Positions 11,701 through 23,989 of a stretch of 64,000 nucleotides of DNA are shown one piece after another. Both the position numbers and the translations under genes were made by a program. Source of the DNA: Ectocarpus siliculosus (taxonomy: Eukaryota; Sar; Phaeophyceae; Ectocarpales; Ectocarpaceae); contig FN649728.1 in the NCBI GenBank assembly GCA_000310025.1, positions 1,456,315 through 1,520,314 on the forward strand. Direction: 5' to 3'. The notes under the pieces were generated by a model. The model saw only the letters and a list, made by a program, of their open reading frames with translations, did not search any database and was not told the DNA's origin. Every line of letters begins with the position of its first letter. Position 1 is the stretch's first letter.

Positions 11701-14700
11701 TTGCACATCTGTCAGTTTTTTCCTTGCCATGAGATTGTCATCGCGTGCACAACCCAGGAGGGCTTGCACACCTGTCGGCCGTTTGCGTGCCATGGACTTT
11801 TCATCGCGTGTACAACAATTAGCCTAGCTACCCTTTTACTCTCCACTCTCCACCCACCTCGCCCATGTTGTATGAGTTCGAAATATTTCCTTGCACGGCC
11901 GTCTCAATGTTTTGTCCTGCTGTCGATCACTCGGCAGTTCGCTCGCAGGCTTTTTTTGGCCACACCGCAAAGTAGTATTCTGAACTCCCCCCGCCTCATG
12001 CACATCGAAGACGCCCCTTGCACCTACGCCGCTGAGCCCCCGGTACTCCTTGCCCCGTGCCCCGGCCTTTTCGCAGTACGAAGCCCTCTTGTCCGAGCAG
12101 AAAGAGAGGTACGACGGGGCGACCGGGAGGGCTCTCAGAGAACAGGAGAAGGAGCTCTCGGCAGAATTCGTGGAGAAGTACGGGGCCGAGCTGAGGGTCC
12201 ACCTAGAGCACCAGGTGTGTGGAGCACGGGCAACAACAAATATCGCCCTTGCCCTTTTCATTCCAGCATGGCCTTCTGTACACCACGAAACGGTCACCGC
12301 AACCGTGGAGAATACTGCTCACCTGACCGGCTGGCATGAACCGATCCAACCCGCGCACGCCACGCGCGGCCTCAAGTCTGTCTTGGCTACCATGTTTACC
12401 TGGCGGCGTTTTTTCGTCCCTCTCGCCGCGGTCGGGTTTCACGCGTTGGTTCCATTCCACACGATTGAGGCATCACATCGACCTGCCCTCGGTACAGGTC
12501 GGCGGGTGCGTATCCTCGCCACCACCGCAAACGGCAACAGCAACATCAGCAACATCAACAACCACAACACCCATGCGGGGATAAAGTGGCCACCCCGTCT
12601 ATGCTAGTGATGCGATGCGATACTGGAACCACCTCCGAACACAACATGCGTGGGCCACCCGAACCAACCCCAATCTGCCGGTGATGCAACTTCGTACGTA
12701 CCCGTTCGCAACAGGCGAATGAGTTTACAGAAGCGCTGCACGCCAACGCTGTCGCCGGCAGGGAGGCCCTGGAGCAGGAGCTCGAGAGGAGGCACGCCGA
12801 CGTGGTGAGCGCTGCAACATTTTTTTTTTAGCACCGTTTGCGTCTGCTGTAGAGACAGACGCCAGCGAACCTGAGAAATTCGCTCTTCACTGAACGCAGA
12901 AAAAAATAAATGCCTGGCCGTAGGCATTGGTGGTTCACGCAAGGCACGGCATTGCGCCCCACAAAACACATGGCATAGCATTGCGCTCCACAACGCTATA
13001 TGGCACACGGCGGCACGATACGACAGGTGGCAGAGCTGAAGGCGCAGGATCTCGACAGGTCAGAGAAGGTGGTGGCGGAGCTGAGGGAGCTTAGCAACAA
13101 GGCCGAGAGCAAGATTATGGAGGTGGAGGCTGCCCGCAACGCCGAGGAGGTATTTATCTACGTACTTTGAGTGTACGTTTTCGAGCCTAGCTAGCGCTCT
13201 TTATCAGCAGGTACCCTTATGTTTCTCGACTTGTGAGTGCATGACTTGGAGCCTAGAGATCCGATACCCCCACGTTTTTCGATCGAGCCTTTTTTGTACC
13301 GCTACTTTTCCTCGAACATGACGGTAATTTTCGAATCGGTACATGCCGACCTTTTTCCAAGCCGCATCTGCCCTCGTGCGTACCAGTAGGCGTATGGATT
13401 GGAGGTGAAGAATGCGGGGAAACCCGTTACTCCACCGCGCGTGGGGGTGTGCGTTGAGACACTCCTCGGCCTGACTTTATCGGCGGTTTTCTCAATTCTT
13501 TTTTATGTTACGGAATTTTTCGTTTAGGCTGCAAAAGTAAGACCGCTAGATTTTGACCCCTATGGCGACAGACGGTCGAGGCAGCCCGTCATGATCGCGG
13601 AAGGACAAACGAAGATAACACACCAGTGAGCACGTCACCCGCGCAAAACCCACAGAATCTCCCTTTTGAAGAATACTATGGGATTGTAGATTGATGCACG
13701 AGTTGTTCGGAGGAATGTGGCCCCCCTCTTTCCGTAAACGCGTTGCTCCGCCCCAGCCCCGGCTTGACGTCTCTTTCCTTTTTTGACATTTCTCGCGGTT
13801 GATACCACCATGGCTGCTTACAAGGCGGAGAGACTCGCCAGCGAGAAGGTACATCGCGTCACGCACGCCACCCTCTCCCTCGCGGAGCGGTTCACGAGCT
13901 CGGCGCCGATCAAGAAGGAGTTGGATAACCTGCGGCGGCTGGCGGGCGGGGACCCTCTGCTGGAGGCCGCGGCGGAGTCCATCCCCGCGGACGCGGCGGC
14001 GAAGGGGATCCCGACGGTGTCGCAGCTCAAGCAAAGGCATGTTTTTGGTTCAGATAGCCGACTCGTAGACGGCTGTTCGAGGGAAGCACGCGTGGCCCCG
14101 TTCTGCGATCCGATCTGGGCTTTCGTTGCCTTTTTTTTTGTGTTGCGCATCTGATGGTACCCGTACCTGCCGGTTCGAAAGGGATCAACGCGTGGCTGTA
14201 ATCTTCGATTCGGCCCGTGTTTTTTACGTAGATGAGCCCGTTGAAGTGGAGCACGCGTGGCTCCGTTCTTGGATCCGGTCTGGGCTTTCGTGGCGTTTTA
14301 TGTTTTTTTGTTGGGCATCTGATGGCACCCCGCCCGTTCAAGGGAAGCACGCGGGCGTACGTTCTTCGATTCAACCCGGGCTTTCGTGGCGCGCTACCTA
14401 CTTTTTTTTTTGCGCATATTACGGCGTATCCCCCCCGTTTCGAGTAGGCGGAGGGAGGTGTATGCATGTCGTAGTGCACCCCAGTTTTTTTTGTATCTAC
14501 CAGGCCTTTGTTGCTTGCACCAAAGCGTGGAACACGCCACAGTGTTTTGAGCGAATGACCACAGGCGGAGGGCGAGCCTCGCGCTGGCAGGCACTTTTGT
14601 GGGCCCTACGTTCGTTCCCGCTTGTGCATTGCAGTGCAGATCCTCTCTCCAAGGATCACCTTGGCGGAGGATAGTAATTACGCTGTATAATCTATGAAAT

Positions 14701-16307
14701 AGAGCGGGGGGTTCATAACACTATCCCTCAACCCACACCCGCAACCCGTACTAACAACAATTGAAAATATATCCTCACAAAGGCTACTGCTTTCCAAGGC
14801 ACGATGGGGCTTATTAACCCTCTTCACCCGTTCATGACCCCCCCCCCCCTTTCATTTTGTCACCCTTCACGTAACCCCCTCCCCCCCCCCCCCGGCCTCT
14901 CTTTTTTTTCGCGTGACATTGTTGCGACGCAGGTTCGGCATCGTGAAGGCGGAGTGCCGCCGCGCCGCCCTGGTACCGGAGCAGGCCGGAAACGGGATGA
15001 TGGGACACCTGGTCGCCTCGGCTCTTGCCAAGATCACGTTCGCCCCTAAGGGCATGGTGGAGGGGGACGAGGCGGAAGGAGTGCTGGCCAGGGCCGACTA
15101 CCTGCTCGAGGTGATTTTTTTTTTTCTTTTTTTTTTTTCGAAGTGTTGTCTTTACGGGAGGGCCATGAGGTGCCCGTGAGATCTTTGTTTATTTCTGTCC
15201 CGTTGGTTGACCGCCCGGTCTCCCGCAGTCTTAGACTGCCCTATGGCGTTTCGTCTCCAACTGAGGAGCTCTGCATTGTGGTTGTCCTGCTGGATGTATC
15301 GGTTTTTGTCAACCGGAATGTGGAATTCCGCTGCTCGTGACTTCCTTTTTCGGAGACAAATGCTTGCTTCATGAGTGAAGGCTCGTGATCGTTGTCGGGG
15401 ATGACGTAAACTTCCGGAGGGTTTTGGCCTGAAGAGGCTTTGGCCGACTGTGGCCACCAGGGCGTTTCTGTCGTCTGTGCCGATGTCTTTCTTTGGTGCT
15501 GGCCACAAACGCCCCGGAAACTACTTGAACGCACAAATGTTACTTCGTGTGTCCGCAGACGAATCAGTACGGACAGAGGGAGGTTCCGGATAGAGAAATC
15601 GGAACGGTTGTTGGTGTGAAGGCAACAACAACAACAACAACAACAACTTATTGTTTCTCGTGTGTGTTTCTTCTTCGAAGGCTGGAGAGCTGCAGTCGGC
15701 CGTCGGCGAGCTGGACAAGCTGCACGGGCTGCCTGCGGACGTGGCGATGGACTGGCTCAAGGACGCCAAGACGCGCCTCACCGCTGATGAGGTGAGACAG
15801 TTGTGTGCGCCTGACGTTTCGTATTGTTTTGGCTGAAATGATCAAGGCAGTCATAAGTTTCACACGGGATGGATGTCTGGCGTTGTGCGTGGTTTTGACT
15901 GAAATTATCAAGGCAGTCAGAAGACCTCCTCTTTGGGGAGACTCGCGGTATGGCGTTTTACGTGTGTGGCAGGATTGGCTGACCTGCGCCGCCAGTAGGG
16001 CTCGTCACCGTCAGCGAGGACCGACTGTTACTGTTGAACCTTATGTTGTACCTTGTTTTGTCGCGTTTGCTCCGAGCTTGAGCTTTTCCCGTGAATGCAG
16101 GGCCCTCCCCGCTCCCCTCCGTACCGTCCGCCAGCGTTTTTCTCATCGTAGAGTGTGACCCTTTGCCACCACCACCACCACCTCGCACACCTTGCTGCCC
16201 ACGTTTGCCAACCGCGTGGACGAACTTTGCAGGCCCTCAGGGTTATCCGTTGCCACGCCTCCATCCTGAACGCCGAACACCTCGAGGCTTTGGATGGAAA
16301 GGCGTGA
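5736..16307 (+). CDS. MIC60: MIC60 / mitofilin, MICOS complex core subunit
   Basis: MIC60 anchors crista junctions in the mitochondrial inner membrane. The start ATG opens an Arg/Ala-rich presequence (MLAAGRSIPAATAVRR, then SSRTLSSEG), a good matrix-targeting signal. Exon 2 gives a Gly-rich linker and one membrane segment (ARLLAGAVAIVGVDMLAYA, about residues 100-118). A long Ala/Ser/Glu-rich region, coiled coil and the C-terminal mitofilin domain follow, with LKQRFGIVKAECRRAALVPE, ARADYLLE and DWLKDAKTRL diagnostic. Exons: 5736-5928, 6929-7184, 10075-10983, 11415-11552, 12077-12214, 12715-12804, 13027-13149, 13825-14036, 14933-15110, 15681-15791, 16233-16307. All junctions from 10075 onward keep phase. 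Exons between 7184 and 10075 are unresolved; weak candidates are 8889-8926 and 9699-9719. The exon 1 donor could instead be at 5904. Length is about 800 residues. The intron after 14036 starts with GC. Confidence 0.88.
7040..7493. other. Left contig end with degraded tail before gap 1
   Basis: From about 7210 the sequence becomes a poor copy of the clean sequence at about 7755-8047, with shared anchors such as GGTACTCTTATGTTTTGCAT. Errors are concentrated in homopolymers. It should not be interpreted biologically. Confidence 0.75.
7494..7593. other. Assembly gap (100 N)
   Basis: Exactly 100 N, a placeholder length. It lies in an intron of MIC60. The flanks overlap each other (see findings), so the true gap is probably negative. 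Confidence 0.98.
7594..7752. other. Degraded copy of MIC60 exon 2 after gap 1
   Basis: This stretch follows 7040-7199 almost base for base but with many substitutions to G or T, for example the GTTAAGGACGCGGTGG region. It is a low-quality read end covering the membrane-segment exon, not a second exon or a pseudogene. Confidence 0.75.
7745..7872 (+). repeat. Two tandem copies of a G-run-led dispersed repeat
   Basis: A G run followed by TACTCTTATG-TTTTGCATGCCTTAGCAGTT, then ACATTGACC, occurs at about 7745-7805. It is repeated in diverged form at about 7815-7872. A third copy lies at about 48243-48304. Confidence 0.55.
10131..10180 (+). repeat. AGC trinucleotide tract coding for polyserine in MIC60
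   Basis: An AGC-rich run interrupted by GTAG encodes a serine stretch near the start of the 909-bp MIC60 exon. It lies in the unconserved linker and is likely length-polymorphic. Confidence 0.7.
11692..11818 (+). repeat. Tandem duplication of about 64 bp in a MIC60 intron
   Basis: Two diverged units begin CCAGGAGGGCTTGCACA and end CATCGCGTGYACAAC, inside the intron 11553-12076. Confidence 0.6.
14074..14440 (+). repeat. Degenerate tandem repeat in a GC-AG intron of MIC60
   Basis: About four units of 70-100 bp share GGAGCACGCGTGGC, then TCTGGGCTTTCGTGGCG, a T run and GCATCTGATGG. They fill the 5' half of the intron 14037-14932. Confidence 0.6.
15623..15648 (+). repeat. AAC trinucleotide microsatellite
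   Basis: About eight AAC units lie in the MIC60 intron 15111-15680. Confidence 0.8.
15825..15925 (+). repeat. Tandem duplication in the last MIC60 intron
   Basis: TTTTGGCTGAAATGATCAAG and TTTTGACTGAAATTATCAAG, each followed by GCAGTCA, are about 65 bp apart. Confidence 0.55.
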
Positions 16308-18911
16308 AAGTGTTTGGATTGCGTGCAACTGATCGCCTGCTTTCGGGAGGCTTCTTGCCCAGCCGGGAGATGGAAGGGGGGATACATGGAGTGTTTTTCA
16401 GTTTCAGATGATGCGAGGGGCTGGGACCTTTTTGCGAAGCCGTTGAACGGGTATGCAACTGACTGTGGGGTGCTCCAGGCAGCTCGCTTTGTGTTGGGAT
16501 ATGCATAAAAGTAGAAAAGTGTCATGTGTCTGACGACGGACACACGAATATCAAACGTGCCACCGATCTGAAAGAGATTCGCGGGAGCCACGATATTTTG
16601 GGGGACAACACAGACAGCCACGAAGCGAGGGGTGCGCGGCCTCTTTCGAGAGAGGCCCAAGGTTGGGTTTTTCCACTGCCTGCGTTTTTTCGGTGCGACA
16701 ATCCAGGCGCGGTCGGTGTGCTGGTGGTACCCATTGCAGCTATGCGTCAACCGCCATCTACAAATCTTGGCGTTTATGAAGCTACCTGGGACGTCACCGT
16801 GCTCGAGCGCTTGAGAGTCCCATGGTTTGGTTCATTCCCCTTTTAATCGCCGCACCCCTCCGAGTTCGTTGTATTTTGGATCGTGCATGGAAGTCGTTTC
16901 GCGCTCCACGCATACATACATGCATTGAACGAAACCCTGCATCCAACAAAGCCGCTCTGCTGTCGTCAAACATCATGCCGTGGCATGGTGGTTCCCTCAC
17001 AGAGTGGATTCAGGTGGTTGCCTAACATGGTGGCTTGTACCCACGGGCCATGCTACGACGTGTAGTCTATATGTCTCGGAAGAGGAAAACCTAATGTTCA
17101 TGGGCGGAAGAGTTGTGTCGTTCCCCAAGGCTGCTGTGCATATTGCACAATTTTGGTTTTGGTGGTCGGCGAATTGACCCCCATCTCGATTTCCAGACAT
17201 CATGACACGATATCACACAACCGCACTCCGAGAAGTATGGTGTGTATGTATTTTGATTCACTGTTCACTCGATGGAACAAATATTAGGCTAAGTAATTAA
17301 ATGGGTGGTGTCACCGCTTGGTGCGGCAGTGAGACGCAATTTACACTCCGTACAACAACGCAATGCAACAACCACAGAATTTACGCAAACTCTATGCAAC
17401 ATACGTTGATCATCCTCTCTAAAGTAGCAGGGCATGCGAAGGGCAGCACCCTGTGTATTTTCTGTCTCTCTTTCTTGCCGGGCCTCACGACAAAACGACG
17501 CGAAAAAATTGAAAATAATAAAAAAAAAATTGCGAAGAACGAATACGCAAGGGGGCGCCGTGGATTGTAGTGACCCACTGTGTGCATACCCCCAAGAACC
17601 AGCCTTCGGCGGAGATCTGAGTGTAGCAAACACGTACGGTGGGAGCCCTTCCGCTACCCAGACAACTGACAGATGTTCTGAGAGAGAAAGGGAGCGCGAT
17701 GGCTGCTACCAGCTGAACAATTTTGGTAAGTCCCGTGTTTCGGGTCTATGACGGTAGGCCGTACTGGTGGGCAGTAGTAGCCGCACCCTGCCATTGTTGT
17801 TTTCGGAAGTGACGAACAGCCTCTGGGTTCCAGACCACATCACAGGGAACAGGGAACACTCGGCGGGTTACCAAGGTGAAACTGGTCTGTTGTTTACCAA
17901 TTACATTGGCACCCGCTGCTGCTGTTATTTTGGTGTTCCTGGTGACGGATGCAACACAACGAAACAATAGCGTCCCTCTACAACAGCAGCAGTCTACATA
18001 CATCGACCACCAATGGAAGTCGTTTTTAGCATACGTAAAAAATATTTACAGCAGTTTTCGGAGCATTTTGTTTGTGCCGGCAACAGCGTCAGCGCCAGTG
18101 TTGCAGTGGACTACTGCTGTACACAAGTGTTGCAGTATTAAAAGTAGTGCGTCTGACCTGATAATGAACTCCACGGAAGAGATAGGTAGCCCGCCGAGCA
18201 TATAGTGCTGAAGAAGATGTAACACGGCGGCCCATCAGCTGTTTCAGATCAAAAAGGTGTTCAGGATCTTGGGCACCGGCTCTCTTTGAGACCTTCACTG
18301 ATACAATGTATGTAGCCGACGACAAATGGCTATTTGTCCTCTGAAAGCAATAAAGTAGAGAGTCTGCCGAGAGTCACTTGTTTGCTGATGAAGAAATGGC
18401 GCCGAAGGTGTGTGCGGAGCTGTTCCGAAACGCAATACGATGGGCTCAAGGGTATCGTAGGGCATCGGCATAGTCCGCACCAAGGTCTATGCAGAGCTGT
18501 TCCGAAACGTATTACGATGGGCTCACGGGTATCGTAGGGCATCACGGGTGTCAACGAGATCCATGAAGAGGAACTCTCGTGAAGCCCCCGGCGACATCAG
18601 GGTTTGCATCGTGTGCAGCCTCGACGGAAAGGCGAGGGTTTAGGTTGGAACACCGGCTATATTTACACTGGTCACATACTAGAATTTGGCAAAGAGTAAA
18701 TTATCGAAATTGTTTTCCCTGTCTCAAAGAAGTTCCGGGTAGCGTGAGAAAACACGCAGCGCAAACCAGGGAAGACCACAATGATCACCACCTTCCTCCA
18801 CACGATCTGTGTTAACTTCCCGCACAGAGACAAGTACAAACGGAAATCTCGAGGTATCTTGGCCGGGGGAGGGGGGAGACTTGTCGCCATCTCCATCCGT
18901 CTTGAGAGAAG
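16308..18911. other. Intergenic region between MIC60 and the Slo-type channel
   Basis: I see no exon with a recognisable product on either strand. A diverged 50-bp direct repeat (GAGCTGTTCCGAAACG...GGTATCGTAGGGCATC) occurs at 18417 and again at 18494. The 3' end of MIC60 and the promoter of the channel gene must lie here. Confidence 0.45.
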
Positions 18912-21900
18912 ATGTCGCCAGGGCACGGGGGCCGCAGCCACGGTCATGGCCGCCACGTAAGCTTTGCATTAGTGGCCTTGTTTGCCATGTCGGTGTCGTT
19001 TGGATGCGTTTGAGAGGAAGTGTCGGCAATGAAAGTTTGATTCGTTGTGCCTGTGGGGGCAAGGGGGGGGGGTGGAGTCCTATTTTGCCGCACCTCGTAG
19101 GCAACACACGCTCTGTGCCCCCGCCCCCCTCGGCGTGTTCCGTGTTGCTCCACGACATCTTAGATCGCTCCCTCCTCCCGATCCACGCCTCGCACCATTC
19201 ACCACCATCACTCACTACGACCAACAATACGAAAGTACCCTTTCCTGTGCATATCCCCCTGGTACCTTTCGCACACGGCATCGTAAAAGTGTGACCACAT
19301 ACGAAAAATCCGTTTCCCGTGGATACCGCTTTGTTTGGTATCCTTAGAACACCGCATCATGAAAAACGCAACTGCAAACTAAACAAATGCGCGCAGGACG
19401 ATGACGACGACGCAGAGTGGATGCAACTGCTGAGGCCCAGCGAGTTTCGCGAGGTGCTCGAGATCGACCGGGCCCGCCAGGACGTCGAGCGTCAGATCAT
19501 ACACTCAAACCAGGTACACATTGCGCACCCGCCAACGCCATCATATCTGTGGATTATCCACAGGCAATTGTTGCTACGTGGCAGCGGGGACGAAGAGAGA
19601 TGGATGGCCTTTTGTGCAGGCACTGTCTGCAAACCGTTTTGGGGTATGGGATCTGCGGCGGGTGTTATTTGACGCTGAAGTTTGAAGAACGCCTCCCCGG
19701 CGGCCGGTAATGTTGAAGGACCAAGACGAGGGGGGGTGTTGCAGAACGAGCGGTCAAGGGGTCGCTGGGGGAAGAGGAAGAAGCTCCTCTTGTGTCGTCG
19801 GCGTGTCGTAGTTCCTTCCTGGTAAGATAACTACCACGGTGAGGTCCTTTCCTTATCTTGGTCGAGCTTAGAGTCGCGGTTGTGTGTTTCCTCACGCATT
19901 TGTGTGGGTAGGAATCCAGTTTCGAGACAGAAAAGGCACAATTGAAGCCTTATGGCCGCAGCAGTAGGCCATAGGCGTTCTTGTTTTGTGCTGCTGGGTA
20001 GATTCTTGGCTGCTTGCTTACAGTCAGTGAGCTGTCTTCGTGCGCACCTTGGCTTCGGTCAGCGACACCCTCTTGCTTCGAGTTGTGTTGACCCTGCCCC
20101 GAAACAGTCCCTAGTTGTTTGTCTTGTCTCTCTTCCCTCGGTCGAAAAAACCTTCCACAGACACTTGCCGGATGGCCCCCGTGAATAGGTTCCCTATACC
20201 TATTCTTCTCATTTTCTCCAGTCTCTTGTGTTCTCCCTCGGTTTGTTGGTGCCACGGATCAGCATTGAAGTTCCTTGTGGTATGGTTGCGTACCGTATTC
20301 TCTATTCCCAATGTCGGCTTGAGGTGTACACGTGGTATGTTTTTCGCAGGCCAAGCTTGCGGGCAGATCGGAGGCGGAGAGGAGGGAATGGACTACGAGT
20401 GGCTACGGAATGGCAGGGGTCGGCGCCTCCGCCGCCCGCCGCCGACAAGATGACGTGATGTCCCACCTATACTCCAAGGCATGTATGAATCGGTGTCTGG
20501 GATAAAATCGCGAAGCCGCGCGTGGTGATGGCAATCGTGGGAGGCAGGCTGTTTCAATAAAACCGCGTGATACTTGTTTGCTTTGCAGTTACTGTTGTCT
20601 AGGGCAGATCTACTGTTCGTCTCTGTCCGGTTGCAGTTCGTCGCCATGTTGTCAGCGCGCTACCTCCCAGGAGGATCCGCTTGTCCTGTTTTTTTTTTTT
20701 CTGCCTGTATGACTGCTGTTTATGTTGTGGTTTGGTGTTTCTACCCAGGCTTTTACCACGCGCGTGCCCTTGCCCTCGAGCACAATCTGGCCTCTTCATT
20801 CCACGATCTCCCGGGCATGACCCGACATGCGTCTTCTGCCGTGCCTATAGGCTCACACAGCATGGTCGAGAACACATGCAGAACAACCCCGTCTCTTTTA
20901 ACGCAGGTGTGCGTTTACCGTGGATGACTGCCGTGCTCGCCTCCACCAACCACTCTGGACACTTTTGTCTTGACTAAGCTCGAGGAGTACCTTAACTACT
21001 CCCATGTGTTTCTGGCATTTCTGCCGTGTCACGTTCGATGCTCAAAACACCCAACAGCACGTGGAGGCCAAGACGATTGTGAAACTCCTCCCCGGTCCTG
21101 GAGATGGAGAAAAGTTGGCCCAGCTCCCGTCGCAGAAGACACTGGACTTGGTTGTTGGCTTCCTGTCGGGACCTCTGTGAGTAGTACTGTTGCACAGCAT
21201 GAACCTGTATGTCATATAGTGATGGAAGGTGTTGCCTGCGTTTTCAGCTGTTGCGAAACCATTTTCTAACCCCCGTGAACGTACTCGAGAACGGCTAAGG
21301 CTGTGGAGGCTAGCGGGGCCGAAAAGAGGACCTGCCCTTCTTTCTCAGGACCAGCGACTTGATCTCAACAAATCGGGCAAACACTCTTCAAGGGATTGGG
21401 TACATGGTTATCAAAGTTTCACAAAGGGCTCCTTTCCTTGACGAAGGAATGGCGTCGTCGGTATTGGATAATGTTCCCTCTGGCACACTGCAGCTCCTCC
21501 TATTAGTTGGAACAAATAGCAGGCCTCGACTTTGTCTCGCACAGCGAATGGAGTACGTTTTTTTTGTAGAATGAGAGTTGTTGATTGGATCAAGGCGAGG
21601 ATGGGGCTGGTGACGTGAGCAGAGATACGGTAACGACGCGGAGAACATGAGAATAACAAGGGTAGTCAGGTATGCCACGCGTACAACCCTCCGCCGTTTC
21701 TTCGTCGTCAGACCTGACTGGATGCCCTCATTTCCGTCTTCCCTCCCACCTGAGCCTCCCCGCCATGGAAACCACGCGCCGGGAGTAAACATTTACCCAA
21801 ACCTCGCATCGAACAGGTTCGGCGCAGTGACGATGCTGGTAACCATCGGCTCCGTCGGCATGTACCTGTACGAGACCACCTTCGACGAGCGAGACGACGG

Positions 21901-23989
21901 TGAGACCCTGGCAGGAAGGCAAGCGGGCTTATGTACCAAACTAGTTCGTCGTATGGTATGTGGTCCCGAAAATTGAGCTCTTCAGTGTCAGAAGCAAGGC
22001 TATAATAGGGTATTGAGAATTTGGAGGGGAAGCGATACTGGACTGGAGAAAAAAGGCTAGAACAATAAAAGCAGATATCGACGACGGGCGCATATTCCTT
22101 CGACCCAATCCCGTTTTGTTCCCTCATTTCCGGAGACAACTCATTGGGGTTTCGGCCAGGAGTTGGAAGAGCCGCCTTGTCCGTTTACGCTTGCCCCCAC
22201 CAGTAGGGGAGTCTGGTACAATTCATCCTCCAAATGAATGTCCCCAAGCTTAATTCATCCCATGTGCGTGCCCGACACGATGAAAATCCGCTCGCCAAAG
22301 GTACGGGCGGGGGCGGCTGGTACAAGACCGGGCACGACTACCCCTTCTGGTTTCTCATCGTCGAGGTTTTCCTCATGGCCTTCTTTACGGTGGAGCTGGG
22401 TCTGAGGGCGGTGATGGCTGATCACGACCGCAGCTTTTGGCTGTCGACGGCGAGTCACTGATTTTGTTTTTTGTGTGTGATTTCGTTGCTGCCGTTGCCT
22501 CTGATGATCCTCAAGGCTAGCAGGACGGCTTCCGTGATAGTAGGATGTTGCATAGGGTGCCAAAGACTTTGCACCTGGAAAAAACATTCCGTGGAGATCG
22601 TACGAGAAAGTTCAACCTTCAACAGGCACCTCCCCCCCTTAATAGTGGAGAGTTTTGCTTCCCTGTCGATTCCTGCTTGAAATCCCAGGTTTTCCCCCCA
22701 ACTCCCCATTTCCAACCCCATTCCACAAATGCAACGCACGATACGGTGTGCAGGGCAAGCCTGCTGTCCGTCACGCAGCCTCGTGGCGTTGGCCTATCGT
22801 ATATTTGTTCTGACTCCTCCCCGCCCGGCTGTGAAACGCTGATGCTGTTGTAGCTGTGTCGTCATTGGTGTCAGGAATGCACGTGATATGTAGTTACACT
22901 ATCACCCCCCGCTCCTTAAGGGAGGGCAGACTCTGGCTCTTTTCCCCATACTTTGACCCAACAATAAGAAGAAACAACCTTCCCACCAGAGGAACCTGGA
23001 AATTGATTCTAATATCAGTAGAAGACACCATCAAGAGGCGTCATGCGTGCTGGCACGTTCAGGTTTGCTACTGGAGCCGAAATATCGAAGGTCGCTCGCT
23101 CTCTAAACAGTCCGAAATCTGCGCCGGAACCAAGCGGCATCCAACATTGGTCACAGCCGTGCTCACCGCCACGGACCGTTAACCCCTAAACCGAGGTTGT
23201 CAGCAATAGCTAAAACCCGCATTTCTAGGGATTGGCGTCAGTGGCGGCGAGCACAAGCAGTACAAGACACTTGGGTGTCGGTCCAATTTGCAGAGATTTG
23301 CGGAGATGGTAGGCCGCTACTACGACCCTCGATATCACCACCACAGAAGCAGATTTTAGCGCGCCAACACGCACCCCCCGCTGCTGTAGGATGTCCTCTG
23401 GTGATATAAGTACTACCCACCAGGTTCCTGGCAACACAGAGCTTATTTGAGCGCCTGCCGTTTTGACTGTTGTGACTTGAATTTGGAATAGTGTAATTTT
23501 ATCTTGATTTCAAAGGAGGCGTGTGGAGGTAGACGCGTGAAATGTATGTTTTGAGAAGCCTCTACTGCCGCCCTGCGCGAGAATCAACGATGTCTGTCTT
23601 TCGCGATGCCTTCCGACTGGTCTTGTGCCTCTCGGGTGCCATTTCTGGTGCTCTTGCGTTTGTTTTCATTACTTGTCAGCATCAAAGTTCGTGTTCTGCC
23701 ATCCCTTAAAACAAAGAATGAACCCACAAGCCCGCCGTTGGATGCCGTCCGCCTTTCCCTCATACACGTCTTTCAACACGCAGGAGACGGTGGTAGACAT
23801 TATGTCGGTGGTGCCGTCGGTGCTGTTCGTGGCGTTCGACCTGCGGCTATGGGGGTTCCTGAGGTTCCTGAGGCTGGTTCGCTGGGCCGACGTCGTGACC
23901 ATCTTCAACGGTCGTAGGAGGAACCGGACTCACGAAATGGCGGACAAGAATGCCGCAACTTCAGATGAAACGGCGGAAGGCGTGCTAGC
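18912..23989 (+). other. SLO: Channel exons 1-7: N-terminus and S1-S4
   Basis: Exons: 18912-18956 (tentative), 19397-19513, 20350-20478, 21058-21176, 21817-21899, 22301-22449, 23784-23989. S1 spans the 21176/21817 junction (SGPLFGAVTMLVTIGSVGMY). S2 is in 22301-22449 (FWFLIVEVFLMAFFTVELGL). S3 and S4 are in 23784-23989 (VVDIMSVVPSVLF, then WGFLRFLRLVRWADVVTIF). S4 has arginines in the R-x-x-R-x-x-R spacing of BK. Two junctions use GC donors: GCATGT at 20479 and GCGAGT at 22450. Confidence 0.78.
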
